Below, one piece after another: positions 8,646 to 19,787 of a stretch of DNA of 64,000 nucleotides. The stretch covers positions 1 through 64,000 of the forward strand of contig NZ_RKMH01000015.1 in the NCBI RefSeq assembly GCF_003797185.1, written 5' to 3'. A model generated the notes under the pieces. That model saw only the letters and a list, made by a program, of their open reading frames with translations. It ran no database searches and was not told the DNA's origin. Position 1 is the stretch's first letter. Each line of letters opens with the position of its first letter. The position numbers and the translations under genes are program-made. Source of the stretch: Gordonia oryzae. Its GTDB lineage: Bacteria > Actinomycetota > Actinomycetes > Mycobacteriales > Mycobacteriaceae.

Positions 8646-8711
8646 GTATCTCGGAGGCGAGTGTCTCATTTCGGGCATGGCCGGGGCCCGTCGACGCCGG
8701 GTGCCACGAGT

Positions 8712-9731
8712 TCAGGCGTCGGGATAGCCGTTCGGGTTGTTCGACTGCCACCGCCAGGTGTCGGCGCACATGTCGTCGATCGTCTTCGTCGCATACCAGC
8801 GCAGGTCGGCGTTTGCGCGCGACGGGTCGGCGTAGGAGGCCGCGATGTCGCCGGGGCGTCGCGGGGCGATCTCGTACGGGATCTCCCGGCCGCTGGCCCG
8901 CTCGAAGGCCTTGATCACCTCGAGAACCGAAATCCCTTGGCCAGTGCCGAGATTCCACACTGACATCGGCTCGTCGTGGCTGCCGACGCGTTCGAGCGCC
9001 GCGACGTGACCGGCCGCGAGATCGTCGACGTGGATGTAGTCGCGCACACCCGTGCCGTCGGGGGTGGGGTAGTCGTCGCCGAACACCGACAGTTTCTCAC
9101 GACGCCCGACGGCGACCTGCGCGACGAAGGGCATGAGGTTGTTGGGGATGCCGGAGGGGTCTTCGCCGATCTGCCCGCTGGGATGCGCGCCGACGGGGTT
9201 GAAGTAGCGCAGTGCCGCGATCCGCCACGACTCGTCGGACGCGGCGACGTCGCGCAGTACCTGTTCGATCATCACCTTGGTCCACCCGTACGGGTTGGTG
9301 GCCGAGGTCGGGGAGTCCTCGGTCATCGGCAGCACCGGCTCTGCGCCGTACACCGTCGCCGACGACGAGAACACCAGCGTGTGCACGTCGTGGCGGCGCA
9401 TGGCGCGTAGCAGTGAGAACGTCGAATCGAGGTTGTTCTGGTAGTAGTCGAGCGGTTTGGTCACCGACTCGCCGACCGCCTTGAACCCCGCAAAATGAAT
9501 GACCGCGTCGATCTGCTCACCGGAGAAGAGGTGTTCGGTCTTGTCGTAGTCGGTGAGGGTGAATGCGTGAACCGGCAGGTGGACCCCGGTGAGCGCCTCG
9601 AGCCGACCGATCACCGTCGGTTTGGCATTGGAGAAGTCGTCGACGATCACCACGTCGTGGCCGGCCTCGACGAGTGTGATCACCGTGTGGGAGCCGATGT
9701 AGCCGGCTCCGCCGCTGACGAGTACGCGCAT
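8712..9731 (-). CDS. galE: UDP-glucose 4-epimerase
   Basis: The 339-residue protein starts with the NAD-binding signature VLVSGGAGYIGSHT. It carries the SDR catalytic pair Y-x-x-x-K in YGWTK, the catalytic SSSATVYG stretch, and RYFNPVGAHPSG, all typical of GalE. It interconverts UDP-glucose and UDP-galactose, feeding cell-wall galactan synthesis in this group. ATG 9731 is chosen because the fold begins there; GTG 9740 adds only MEL. Confidence 0.93.
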   Translation of the reverse strand: MRVLVSGGAGYIGSHTVITLVEAGHDVVIVDDFSNAKPTVIGRLEALTGVHLPVHAFTLTDYDKTEHLFSGEQIDAVIHFAGFKAVGESVTKPLDYYQNNLDSTFSLLRAMRRHDVHTLVFSSSATVYGAEPVLPMTEDSPTSATNPYGWTKVMIEQVLRDVAASDESWRIAALRYFNPVGAHPSGQIGEDPSGIPNNLMPFVAQVAVGRREKLSVFGDDYPTPDGTGVRDYIHVDDLAAGHVAALERVGSHDEPMSVWNLGTGQGISVLEVIKAFERASGREIPYEIAPRRPGDIAASYADPSRANADLRWYATKTIDDMCADTWRWQSNNPNGYPDA

Positions 9732-9786
9732 GAGCTCCACGGTAGAAGGTCGGGCTGGGAAGTGCTCGTGGGGCCGATGCGAGCTA

Positions 9787-9943
9787 GGGTGTGTCTCCCA
9801 ATTCCCTGTGCGGGTCTTGGCGGCCCGATTGCGCCCTGGCCGCGTTGTCGTCGGTCACGATAGCTGCCGCTATCGCTTCCTCCGCCTTGCCAGAACGCAA
9901 TCGTTCGCGCCAATCCCTCGCAGAAGAATTGGGAGACACATCC
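9787..9943. mobile_element. MITE-like element, copy 1 (157 bp)
   Basis: The ends are inverted repeats: GGGTGTGTCTCCCAATTC at the left, and GAATTGGGAGACACATCC at the right, matching over about 17 bases. The same sequence occurs at 41860-42019, differing by a 3-base insertion and a few substitutions. No transposase is encoded. The left flank is CTAG; the right flank lacks a clean duplicate, so this copy has probably drifted. It lies between galE and an unassigned secreted-protein gene. Confidence 0.75.
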
Positions 9944-10050
9944 TGTTCGATGGCGATCTGCGGCAACCGCACCTGGGTCCCACGACTTCAGCGGGCGCGA
10001 CCACGCGCTGAGATGCCTTGGCTGCCGGCCCTAGCGGCCGCGCCGAGCAC

Positions 10051-10593
10051 TCAGCTCCAGCAGGTGTTGCTGGCGAGCGCGCCGCCCCCGGTGAGCTTTC
10101 CGACGGGGCCGATTGTGAAGGTAAGGCACTGAGAGAGGCCACTTCCCGGCAGTATCGTCATACGTGAGGGGTTTACCCCGAAGATGAAGCTTGAATGCGC
10201 CAGCACTGAGGGATGGCCAAGGGTCGGGTACATTGCGAAGGTGGCGGGTAGTGCTGCGCCGATGAATCCGTATCGGCGGCTGCCCGGCGTGCCTTGTGCG
10301 GGGGTGTGTAGTTTGCGGAGCACGGTGTAGTAGATGGTTGAGTCGTCGTTGTAGCGCTCCTCGATGACCCCGGCGTATTCGAAGACCTGTACCCCGACGG
10401 CGAACATCGCCTGGTAGGACAGATCGCCGATTTGGTCCACCCGGTGGATGCCCGCGTCCGCCGTCGAGGGGGTGGCGTGGGCGGCGGGTGCGAACGTAGC
10501 GGCCGTACTGCACCACGCGCTCAGTGCGATCAGCGCTGTCGCGATGCGACGACCATCAACGGTGAGACGATGCCCAATAAGACCTATTCGCAT
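10051..10593 (-). CDS. Hypothetical secreted protein
   Basis: The 180-residue protein has a clear Sec signal peptide: basic start, hydrophobic core at about 17-30, and an A-H-A cleavage site near residue 40. The mature part contains two cysteines close to the C-terminus (QCLTF and NTCWS), which could form a disulfide. I recognise no family. It is monocistronic, with the small inverted-repeat element downstream. Confidence 0.65.
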   Translation of the reverse strand: MRIGLIGHRLTVDGRRIATALIALSAWCSTAATFAPAAHATPSTADAGIHRVDQIGDLSYQAMFAVGVQVFEYAGVIEERYNDDSTIYYTVLRKLHTPAQGTPGSRRYGFIGAALPATFAMYPTLGHPSVLAHSSFIFGVNPSRMTILPGSGLSQCLTFTIGPVGKLTGGGALASNTCWS

Positions 10594-10753
10594 GACTGCC
10601 TCTCCGATTCGGCCAACCAGGTGGATGCTTGCAATCTTGAAGTCGCGCCCGGTCAGGGCGACGTTAGCCGAACCGGCGAGTCGCTACCATATCGTTACCA
10701 GCGAATCGGTCGGCATTTGGTAGACCGTAAGGGCGAATAGTGGGGGAGTGACG

Positions 10754-12713
<1,960 letters not shown>

Positions 12714-12777
12714 TCAGAATGTCGCCGTGTCGAGGATACCGAGAGTCGTCCGACTTCGGCCCGCTACCCTGGCACCC

Positions 12778-13656
12778 ATGCGCGGGATCATCCTGGCCGG
12801 GGGCACCGGTAGTCGCCTCCACCCCATCACGCAGGGGGTCAGTAAACAGCTGGTGCCCGTATATGACAAGCCCATGATCTATTACCCGCTGTCCACGCTG
12901 ATGCTCGCCGGCATCCGGGAGATCCTCGTCATCACGACGCCCACCGACGCCGACGCCTTCCGTGGGCTGCTCGGCGACGGCAGCCAATTCGGCGTCGAGC
13001 TGAGATACGTGACGCAGCAGTCGCCCGACGGACTTGCCCAGGCGTTCACCCTCGGTGCCGAGCACATCGGCGGCGATTCGGTAGCCCTTGTGCTCGGCGA
13101 CAACATCTTCTACGGCCCCGGACTCGGTTCGCAGTTGCAGGGATTCGGCGACGTCGACGGTGGGGCGATTTTCGCCTACTGGGTCGCCGAGCCGGGTGCC
13201 TACGGTGTCGTCGAGTTCGACGAGTCGGGGACGGCGATTTCGTTGGAGGAGAAGCCCGCCGCACCGAAGTCCCATTACGCGGTTCCGGGGCTGTACTTCT
13301 ACGACAACGATGTCGTTGAGATCGCGCGTGGACTACAGCCCAGTGCGCGTGGGGAATACGAGATCACCGACATCAACGACCACTATCTGCAGCGTGGCAA
13401 GCTCAAGGTCACGGTGCTGCCACGCGGCACCGCCTGGCTCGATACCGGCACCTTCGATTCGCTGCTCGATGCGGGCAACTTCGTGCGGACCGTCGAACAA
13501 CGACAGGGACTCAAGATCGCGGTGCCCGAGGAGATCGCTTGGCGTCAGGGATATCTCGACGACGATCAGCTTGCGGCCCGGGCCGAGCAACTGCGCAAGT
13601 CCGGCTACGGCGACTATCTCCTCGACATCCTCGCCCGCGGAAAGGGATTCGCGTGA
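12778..13656 (+). CDS. rfbA: Glucose-1-phosphate thymidylyltransferase
   Basis: The 292-residue enzyme begins [18 protein letters not shown], the nucleotidyltransferase signature with the G-G-x-G-x-R loop. It also shows [25 protein letters not shown] and LEEKP, all RmlA features. It makes dTDP-glucose from dTTP and glucose-1-phosphate, the first step of dTDP-rhamnose synthesis. ATG 12778 matches the conserved N-terminus; upstream in-frame sequence is unrelated. The stop overlaps rfbC (GTGA). Confidence 0.95.
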   Translation: MRGIILAGGTGSRLHPITQGVSKQLVPVYDKPMIYYPLSTLMLAGIREILVITTPTDADAFRGLLGDGSQFGVELRYVTQQSPDGLAQAFTLGAEHIGGDSVALVLGDNIFYGPGLGSQLQGFGDVDGGAIFAYWVAEPGAYGVVEFDESGTAISLEEKPAAPKSHYAVPGLYFYDNDVVEIARGLQPSARGEYEITDINDHYLQRGKLKVTVLPRGTAWLDTGTFDSLLDAGNFVRTVEQRQGLKIAVPEEIAWRQGYLDDDQLAARAEQLRKSGYGDYLLDILARGKGFA

Positions 13657-14273
13657 AGGTTCGAGAGCTCTCGATCGCTGGTGCCTGGGAGCTGACCCCG
13701 GTACTGCACGGCGATGCGCGCGGGGTGTTCACCGAGGCGTTCAAAGCCGACTTCCTCGACGAGGTCATCGGGCACCGCTTCGATCTCGCGCAGGTCAACC
13801 TGTCGGTGTCGGCGGCCGGGGTGTTGCGGGGCGTGCACTTCGCCGACGTCCCGCCCGGACAGGCCAAATACGTCACTTGTACCACCGGAGCGATCCTTGA
13901 CGTGATTGTCGACATCCGAGTCGGCTCACCGACATTCGGCACCTACGACACCGTCCTACTCGACGACGTCCATCGCCGCGCGGTGTATCTGGCAGAGGGG
14001 CTGGGCCATGCCTTCTGTGCGCTCGCCGACAACTCCACGGTCACCTACCTGTGCTCGACGGGCTACAACCCCGGTGCCGAACACGGGATCAACCCGTTGG
14101 ACCCCGAACTGGGGATCGATTGGCCGAGGTTCGCCCGCGACGGCAGTCCATTGGTCTACGAACTGTCCGCGAAGGACACCGCGGCCCCGGGTGTGGGTGC
14201 CGCACGCGCGTCCGGTCTGCTGCCGCGGTTCGACGACGTCGAGGACTACGTCCGCACGCTTCGCGAGAAGTGA
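13653..14273 (+). CDS. rfbC: dTDP-4-dehydrorhamnose 3,5-epimerase
   Basis: The 206-residue cupin protein carries the RmlC features: RGVFTEAF, a [17 protein letters not shown] stretch with the catalytic histidine, [14 protein letters not shown], and GLGHAFCAL. It performs the third step of dTDP-rhamnose synthesis. GTG 13653 overlaps the rfbA stop, so the two are coupled. The final reductase, rfbD, is not in the window. Confidence 0.93.
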   Translation: MKVRELSIAGAWELTPVLHGDARGVFTEAFKADFLDEVIGHRFDLAQVNLSVSAAGVLRGVHFADVPPGQAKYVTCTTGAILDVIVDIRVGSPTFGTYDTVLLDDVHRRAVYLAEGLGHAFCALADNSTVTYLCSTGYNPGAEHGINPLDPELGIDWPRFARDGSPLVYELSAKDTAAPGVGAARASGLLPRFDDVEDYVRTLREK

Positions 14274-14289
14274 TCTCACGCAACAGCTT

Positions 14290-15642
14290 TCAGGGTGTCG
14301 GATAGGCGGGCAGCTCCGGGGTGAACAACCACCGTGTCCACAGATCCTGCAGCGGGGCCGAGGAGAAATTGGCGGCGAGGGCGATGAAGTCCTCGGTGGT
14401 CACCGATCCGTACCGGTACTTGTCGGTCCAGCGGCGCAACAGGGCAAAGAAGTTGCCGTCACCGATGGTCAGTCGCAAAGCGTGCAGGGTGATCGCTCCG
14501 CGCTTGTAGACCCAGTCGTCGAACATCTTTCGCGGTCCGGGATCGGCGAGTGCGACCCGCACCGGACTCGCGGCCAGCTTGGCGTAGTAGTGCCGGGCCC
14601 ACTCGTCGGCGCTGCGGCCTCCGGAGCGCTGGCTCCACAACCACTCGGCGTAGCAGGCGAATCCCTCGTGCAGCCAGATGTCGCGCCACCGCGCCAGCGT
14701 CACCGAGTTGCCGAACCACTGATGCGCGAGTTCATGGGCGACGAGTCGCTCCGAACGCGACGTGCCGTCGCAATGGTTGGCTCCGAACGTCGAAAAGCTC
14801 TGCGCCTCAATGGGGATCTCGAGCGGATCATCGGTGACGACCACGGTGTAACGCGGAAACGGATACGGGCCGAACATCTCGACGAACGCCTCAACCATTT
14901 CCACCTGGCGGCCGAAGTCGATGGCGAGGTTGCGGGTCAGTCGCGGCGGGAACACCGCGTCGATCGGAATTGGCTTGGTGGCCAACGAGACCTTCTTGTA
15001 AGGTCCGACCTGGATGGACGCCAGATAGGTCGACATCGGCTCGACCTGTTGATAGACCCAGGTGGTTTGCGCGGCGCGTACGCGTTTGGATTCCAGGACC
15101 CCGTTGGCCAGTGCGTAATACGGGCTGTCGGTGGTGATCGCGATCCGATATGTCGCCTTCGCCAGCGGATGGTCGTCACAGGGGAACCACGACGCCGCGC
15201 CGTTGGGTTGGTTGGCACACAGCGCACCCTCGGTCAGTTCTTCCCAGCCGACCTCACCCCAGGAGCCGCGGATCGGCCTCGGTGAGCCGTGATAGCGCAC
15301 CACGATCGTCATCGCCCCACCCGGCGGAACCGGCGCGGCCGGGGTGATCGTGAGCTTCTTGTTGCGGTGCGAGTAGCGCACCCTCTTGTTGTCGACGGTG
15401 ACGCGCGAGACGCTCAGTGTTCCGGCGAGATCGAGAGTGAAGCGCTGAAGGGCGACGTAGGACGTCGAAGTGAGTGTCGCGGTGCCCTCGAGCCGATTGC
15501 TGGCGACCTTGTACTCGAGTTCCAGGTCATATCGGGAGATGCGGTAGCCGAGGTTCCCGTTGTCGGGGAGATAGGGGTCCAGTTCGTCGGCTGGTGATCC
15601 GAGGAGGGGCTGTCGCGATACCTTGACCGACTTTCCCCGCAC
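14290..15642 (-). CDS. M1-family zinc metallopeptidase
   Basis: The 450-residue protein has the zinc motif HELAH at 303-307 and the third ligand Glu326 in WLHEGFACYAEW. The region that normally holds the G-A-M-E-N exopeptidase motif reads EIPIEAQSFSTFG, so the substrate amine anchor is only partly conserved. It lacks the long C-terminal helical domain of large aminopeptidases. No signal peptide is visible. GTG 15642 has a GGGAG upstream at fair spacing. Confidence 0.85.
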   Translation of the reverse strand: MRGKSVKVSRQPLLGSPADELDPYLPDNGNLGYRISRYDLELEYKVASNRLEGTATLTSTSYVALQRFTLDLAGTLSVSRVTVDNKRVRYSHRNKKLTITPAAPVPPGGAMTIVVRYHGSPRPIRGSWGEVGWEELTEGALCANQPNGAASWFPCDDHPLAKATYRIAITTDSPYYALANGVLESKRVRAAQTTWVYQQVEPMSTYLASIQVGPYKKVSLATKPIPIDAVFPPRLTRNLAIDFGRQVEMVEAFVEMFGPYPFPRYTVVVTDDPLEIPIEAQSFSTFGANHCDGTSRSERLVAHELAHQWFGNSVTLARWRDIWLHEGFACYAEWLWSQRSGGRSADEWARHYYAKLAASPVRVALADPGPRKMFDDWVYKRGAITLHALRLTIGDGNFFALLRRWTDKYRYGSVTTEDFIALAANFSSAPLQDLWTRWLFTPELPAYPTP

Positions 15643-15939
15643 TCGACATCTCCCTCATCCTCGGTGGCGTGTCACATGAGCGGTCCGGTTTTCCGGCACG
15701 CAGGCATAGCGGGTCGGTCACGGGCTGATTGCGAAGGACTCGACCGGGTGACGATCGCGTGTCGGGCCGCCTGTTCGAGCACCGACCGTGCGGAGACTCA
15801 GAGTACCCGTCGAGGGATCAGCGGGCATCGCATGCGGGTGCGCCGCGATTGTAAGCGGACCGTGGTCCGTATATCTTGGGTTCAGTCAGAACAGGAAACG
15901 TGGCACCTACGAGGTTGCCGATCGAGAACGGAAGTCGAC
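15643..15939. other. Intergenic region, no gene seen
   Basis: About 300 bp separate the peptidase start from the DoxX start. Both strands have only short frames with poor composition. It presumably holds the two divergent promoters; I see no strong palindrome or conserved box. Confidence 0.5.
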
Positions 15940-16389
15940 ATGAACGGTGTGCGCAGCATCGCGCTCCTGGCAGCTCGAATGATCCTCGGGATCATCTTCA
16001 TCGCACACGGTTGGCAAAAGCTCCACGTCTATCACCTCTCCGGTGTGGAGGGCATGCTCAAGGGGATCGGCGCACCCGCCCCCAGCGTCTCGGCGTACAT
16101 CTTGACCTGGGCCGAACTGGGCGGTGGCATCCTGCTCGTACTCGGACTGCTGCTACCGCTGGTGTCGATCGTGCTGGTGGTCGACATGATCGGGGCCATC
16201 TATTACACGCACTGGGAGCAGGGTTTCTGGGTTGCCGCCCAGGCCGCTGACATGCCGGCAAAGATCGGCTGGGAATGGCCGCTGGCACTGATCGCAGGTC
16301 TGCTCGCCGTCGGATTTGCCAATGCCGGACATTTCGCTGTGGACACGTATGCGTTCCGCCGTCGTGGTGGGCGCGCGGTCGAGGCCTGA
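15940..16389 (+). CDS. DoxX-family membrane protein
   Basis: The 149-residue protein has four hydrophobic segments and the DoxX pattern: an early R-x-x-L-G-I-I-F-I-x-H-G-W-x-K-L, then AELGGGILLVLGLL, then a final segment with AGHFAVD. DoxX proteins are membrane partners in redox or thiosulfate/oxidative-stress systems; the exact role here is unknown. ATG 15940 is chosen because the upstream in-frame part has no membrane or family features. Confidence 0.82.
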   Translation: MNGVRSIALLAARMILGIIFIAHGWQKLHVYHLSGVEGMLKGIGAPAPSVSAYILTWAELGGGILLVLGLLLPLVSIVLVVDMIGAIYYTHWEQGFWVAAQAADMPAKIGWEWPLALIAGLLAVGFANAGHFAVDTYAFRRRGGRAVEA

Positions 16390-16521
16390 CCAGTCCCTGT
16401 ACTCGCCATCACAGCTGAACCCGACATCACGCCCGGTCGGCAAAGGCCTGGACCAGGCGTGATGTCGGGTTGGTCCGATCGGACGATGGTGACTGCGACT
16501 TCCGGCACCTAGCGTCGACCC

Positions 16522-17412
16522 ATGCAAACGGACGCCCAGGACCCTGGGCCGAACAGGCCGTTGCCACTTGCGTACTCCGCGGTGCCACCCGCGCGCCCAG
16601 CCGGGCCGCCACCGTCAGCGCCGAATCCCGCGCCTCAGCCCTCGCCACGCTCGCGGATGCAACAACCACGCTCGTCACAACCGGTGCCGCAGCGACCGTT
16701 GCCCTCACACGCGATGCCCCCACGGCCGGTGCAGTCGCGACCGCTGCCTCCGCTACCGGCCTTCCAGCCCGGCGCGCCGGCTCGGGTGTCGTATGGCGGT
16801 CCGGTGCCGCTTGCCAGATCGGTTGGCGATCCGATGCCGACGGACCATGCGTTCGTCCGTCCCTGGCAGGTCACCTTTTTTGGACGCTGGCAGATCTTCG
16901 TATTGACCCTCGTGGTCATCGGTGAGGTGTTCTGGTGGGTGTGGTTCCTCGGCGTTCAGGAGTGGAGCCGGAATGCCACATCGGAGATCGTCTCCAACGG
17001 CGATGTGTACAGCTACGCCTACTCGAATGGATGGGAGCTGACGGCCTATCATTCGTTCTTGCTGATCGTCTCGGCTGTGGCCGCAGTCTTGATCGCGCTG
17101 GATTTCTGGATAGCCATAGCGTTTCTGCGAGGTGCCCGAGGCCCCTACATCTACTACACGGTGTTCGGCATCATCCGGTGCGTCGCGATTGGCATCGGTG
17201 TCATCGCCGTGCTGATCTTCTACGGCAGCGGTGCGAGCGGTACGCACCCGGATGCGTGGCCGGCGGCGGCGGTCGTCGGCTTGGCGGTCGCGGTCAATGT
17301 GTTTTTCTACTACCTGCTGTGGTGCCGACCCAGCCGCCGGTACTTCAGCTACGAGAGTGTCGCGCTTCGGCGCGAGCGCAAGCGGGCCGCCGCGCGCGGA
17401 ATCGTCGGCTGA
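16522..17412 (+). CDS. Proline-rich membrane protein, function unknown
   Basis: The 296-residue protein has a proline-rich, probably cytoplasmic N-terminus of about 110 residues (repeated P-R-P and P-P-L-P runs). Four hydrophobic segments follow, at roughly 125-145, 170-195, 210-235 and 245-265, and then a basic tail rich in R and K. The layout resembles actinobacterial envelope proteins with disordered tails, but I recognise no family. Confidence 0.65.
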   Translation: MQTDAQDPGPNRPLPLAYSAVPPARPAGPPPSAPNPAPQPSPRSRMQQPRSSQPVPQRPLPSHAMPPRPVQSRPLPPLPAFQPGAPARVSYGGPVPLARSVGDPMPTDHAFVRPWQVTFFGRWQIFVLTLVVIGEVFWWVWFLGVQEWSRNATSEIVSNGDVYSYAYSNGWELTAYHSFLLIVSAVAAVLIALDFWIAIAFLRGARGPYIYYTVFGIIRCVAIGIGVIAVLIFYGSGASGTHPDAWPAAAVVGLAVAVNVFFYYLLWCRPSRRYFSYESVALRRERKRAAARGIVG

Positions 17413-17425
17413 CCGTCCGGTCGGC

Positions 17426-18001
17426 TCAGGCCACCAGACCGTCGATCGTCGTGTGATCGAACGGTCCGGTATCGCCGGCGAGGTGGGCGCGCAGGTCGCA
17501 GAGGTCGGCGAGGACGTCATCGGTATGGCGCAGGTTCACTCCGTCGATGTTCCCCGGCGACACCATCGCCTCGGGGTCGAGGTCGTGTCGATGGGCCAGC
17601 GCCGCGCCGAGGAGGCGGTGGGCCTGGTCGCGGTCGACGTCCCAGACGGCGTCGGCGGTCAGCAGATACAGGCGTACGGCGGGCGGGTAGTCGTCGAGGT
17701 GCACCAGCGCCCACGCCCAGTGTTTGGCGACGTCGACGGTATCGGATTCGCCGCGTCCGTGCGTGCGCACGTACTTGCCGTGCAGCTCGCGGCACAGCGG
17801 CGTGGCGTCGGCCCACAAACCCAGGTGCGACATGCAGCGCACCGAGTCGTGGAGGTTGGACAGATACATCGGTGAGTACGGCCCCTCACGTCGCGACCGG
17901 ATCTCGCGCAGCACCGAGAACTCGGCCAGCGCATGTTCGTATTCACCCGCGAAGAGCAAGGACCGGGCTTCGTCCTGCATTTCCTCGATCACAGTCGTCA
18001 T
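17426..18001 (-). CDS. TPR-like helical-repeat protein, function unknown
   Basis: The 191-residue soluble protein is all-helical with TPR-like spacing (ARSLLFAGEYEHALAEF, then LGLWADATPLCRELHGKY, then LDDYPPAVRLYLLTADAVW). Such repeats bind partner proteins. It converges on the membrane protein gene with only 13 bp between them. No function can be assigned. Confidence 0.65.
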   Translation of the reverse strand: MTTVIEEMQDEARSLLFAGEYEHALAEFSVLREIRSRREGPYSPMYLSNLHDSVRCMSHLGLWADATPLCRELHGKYVRTHGRGESDTVDVAKHWAWALVHLDDYPPAVRLYLLTADAVWDVDRDQAHRLLGAALAHRHDLDPEAMVSPGNIDGVNLRHTDDVLADLCDLRAHLAGDTGPFDHTTIDGLVA

Positions 18002-18044
18002 TGTCGCCGAACCAGGGTACGAACATGATCTGTTTCACAAAGAC

Positions 18045-18149
18045 GTCACCGCTGTGGGGGGTCTTCGGTGTGGGCCGAAGGACGTCCTTCGGCTCAGCCT
18101 GCTGGCCCTCGGTTGCGCGGCGCTGCGCCGTGAACCTCTGAGCGGTGAC
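18045..18149. repeat. Structured inverted-repeat region
   Basis: GTCACCGCT at 18045-18053 is exactly complementary to AGCGGTGAC at 18141-18149. Inside is a perfect 18-bp palindrome, CCGAAGGACGTCCTTCGG, at 18075-18092. The region between the TPR-like gene start and a decayed gene can therefore fold into a nested hairpin of about 105 nt. It could be a structured RNA, an element remnant or a regulatory site; the sequence does not decide. Confidence 0.45.
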
Positions 18150-18170
18150 GAGAACGACAGCACCCCCTAA

Positions 18171-18437
18171 GGCTCGAACGGGGAGTACAGCCTCGACCCC
18201 GACGATCGGCTGCATCCCGAGGACACGCTCGACCGCATCGCCGCCGACGAGCAACGAGATTGGCGGTCGCACGAATCCGACACCGACGACGAGGCCGAGT
18301 CCGTCGCCACCGGCCGCGTGATCGAGGGGGTGGTGGGTGCCAGCGCCGTAGAGGCTGCTGTCGATGTCGTCGACGACGGCGACGGATCAGCCCGGTTGAG
18401 GTCGACGAACGGAGGATACAAACGATGTCATCGTTGA
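18171..18437 (+). pseudogene. DUF5709-like gene remnant
   Basis: The frame has strong actinobacterial codon bias and reads GEYSLDPDDRLHPEDTLD, then an acidic stretch and GASAVEAAVDVVDDGD. Both ends resemble DUF5709 proteins, but the middle is shortened. A TAA at 18168-18170 lies just upstream in frame and no usable start codon follows, so I read it as broken. Confidence 0.4.
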
Positions 18438-18515
18438 CAGTCGGCGCAGTCGTGGGAACGATGGAGTGGGCGGGGTCGATGAACCCCGCGTCCGCACGCC
18501 ACGGGAGGACCTCCA

Positions 18516-19787
18516 GTGAGCATCACCGAACGCATCTGGGTACCCACCGATCAGTCGCCGGCGCAACGCTTTCGAGAAGTCCGGGAGCTCACCGACCTGC
18601 TGGCCGACCGGTTGTCGCCCGAGGACCAGACCCCGCAATCGATGACCGAGGCCAGCCCCGCCAAATGGCATCGGGCCCACGTCACATGGTTTTTTGAGGA
18701 GTTTGTCCTCCGCCGCGATCCCGGCTATGTGGTGTACGACGAGTCCTATCGCTATCTGTTCAACAGCTACTACGAGGCTGTCGGCGAACGCCATCCGCGA
18801 CCGGATCGCGGCCTGGTCACCCGACCCGGCGTCGACGACATCACGCACTATCGCAACTACGTGGATGCGGCGATGGAAAGTGCTCTGACGCGTGGCGCGC
18901 TCGATGACGCCGCGCTCGACCTCGTCGAACTGGGCTGCAATCATGAACAGCAACATCAGGAATTGCTGCTCATGGACGTCAAGCATCTCTTCTCGACGAT
19001 TCCGCTCACGCCCGGCCCGATCTACGTCGACCGTGAACTCGATGCGCCGAGCTCGCCGGGGCCGATGACCTGGCGCTCTGTCGCCGGTGGTGTCACCGAG
19101 GTCGGCGCCGGGCCCGACGATGGATTCTCCTACGACAACGAGGGCCCTAGACATCGAGTCTTCTTGGAGGACTTCGAGATCGCCGAGCGGCCCGTCACCA
19201 ATGCCGACTGGCTGGAGTTCATTGCCGACGAGGGCTATCGGCGCCACGAGTTGTGGTTGTCCGACGGATGGGCGCACCTGCGGCAGACCGGTTGGCAGGC
19301 GCCCGGCTATTGGCACCGTGACGACGACGGGCAGTGGACGACGTACACGCTCTCGGGACGGCGACCGCTCGATCCCGGTGAACCCGTGCTGCATGTGAGC
19401 TTCTACGAGGCCGACGCCTACGCCCGGTGGGCCGGTGCCCGTCTGCCTACCGAATTCGAATGGGAGACTGCCGCATCTACTCTCGGCGCCCAACGCTCAG
19501 AGTTGTTGGACCCTAATCGTTGTCATCCGCGGTCTGTCGCCGGACCAGGTGGCGCGGCGATGATCGGCAATGTGTGGGAGTGGACCTCGAGTGCCTACCT
19601 TCCGTTTCCGGGATTCGTCCCCGCGAACGGGGCGGTCGGCGAATACAATGGAAAGTTCATGAGCGACCAACATGTTCTGCGCGGTGCGGCCGCCATCACG
19701 CCCCGAGGCCACGAGCGTGTGACGTACCGCAACTTCTTCCCAGCACCGTCGCGCTGGGTGTTCACCGGTCTGAGGCTCGCCCGGTGA
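18516..19787 (+). CDS. egtB: Ergothioneine sulfoxide synthase EgtB
   Basis: The 423-residue protein has an N-terminal DinB-like four-helix domain followed by a C-terminal FGE-sulfatase-like domain. The iron ligands are visible as the second histidine of KWHRAH (about 55) and the H-E-Q-Q-H motif in the NHEQQHQELL stretch. The FGE part shows PVTNADWLEF, ARLPTEFEWE and NVWEWTSS. EgtB joins hercynine to a thiol donor using oxygen. A GGAGG lies 7 bp before GTG 18516. egtD overlaps its stop, and no egtC lies between them. Confidence 0.92.
   Translation: MSITERIWVPTDQSPAQRFREVRELTDLLADRLSPEDQTPQSMTEASPAKWHRAHVTWFFEEFVLRRDPGYVVYDESYRYLFNSYYEAVGERHPRPDRGLVTRPGVDDITHYRNYVDAAMESALTRGALDDAALDLVELGCNHEQQHQELLLMDVKHLFSTIPLTPGPIYVDRELDAPSSPGPMTWRSVAGGVTEVGAGPDDGFSYDNEGPRHRVFLEDFEIAERPVTNADWLEFIADEGYRRHELWLSDGWAHLRQTGWQAPGYWHRDDDGQWTTYTLSGRRPLDPGEPVLHVSFYEADAYARWAGARLPTEFEWETAASTLGAQRSELLDPNRCHPRSVAGPGGAAMIGNVWEWTSSAYLPFPGFVPANGAVGEYNGKFMSDQHVLRGAAAITPRGHERVTYRNFFPAPSRWVFTGLRLAR

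Noticed and set aside
7117..8958. 613-codon frame across the DHA2 transporter
   Set aside because: It is an out-of-frame shadow with arginine-rich, low-complexity sequence; the membrane transporter frame is clearly the real one.
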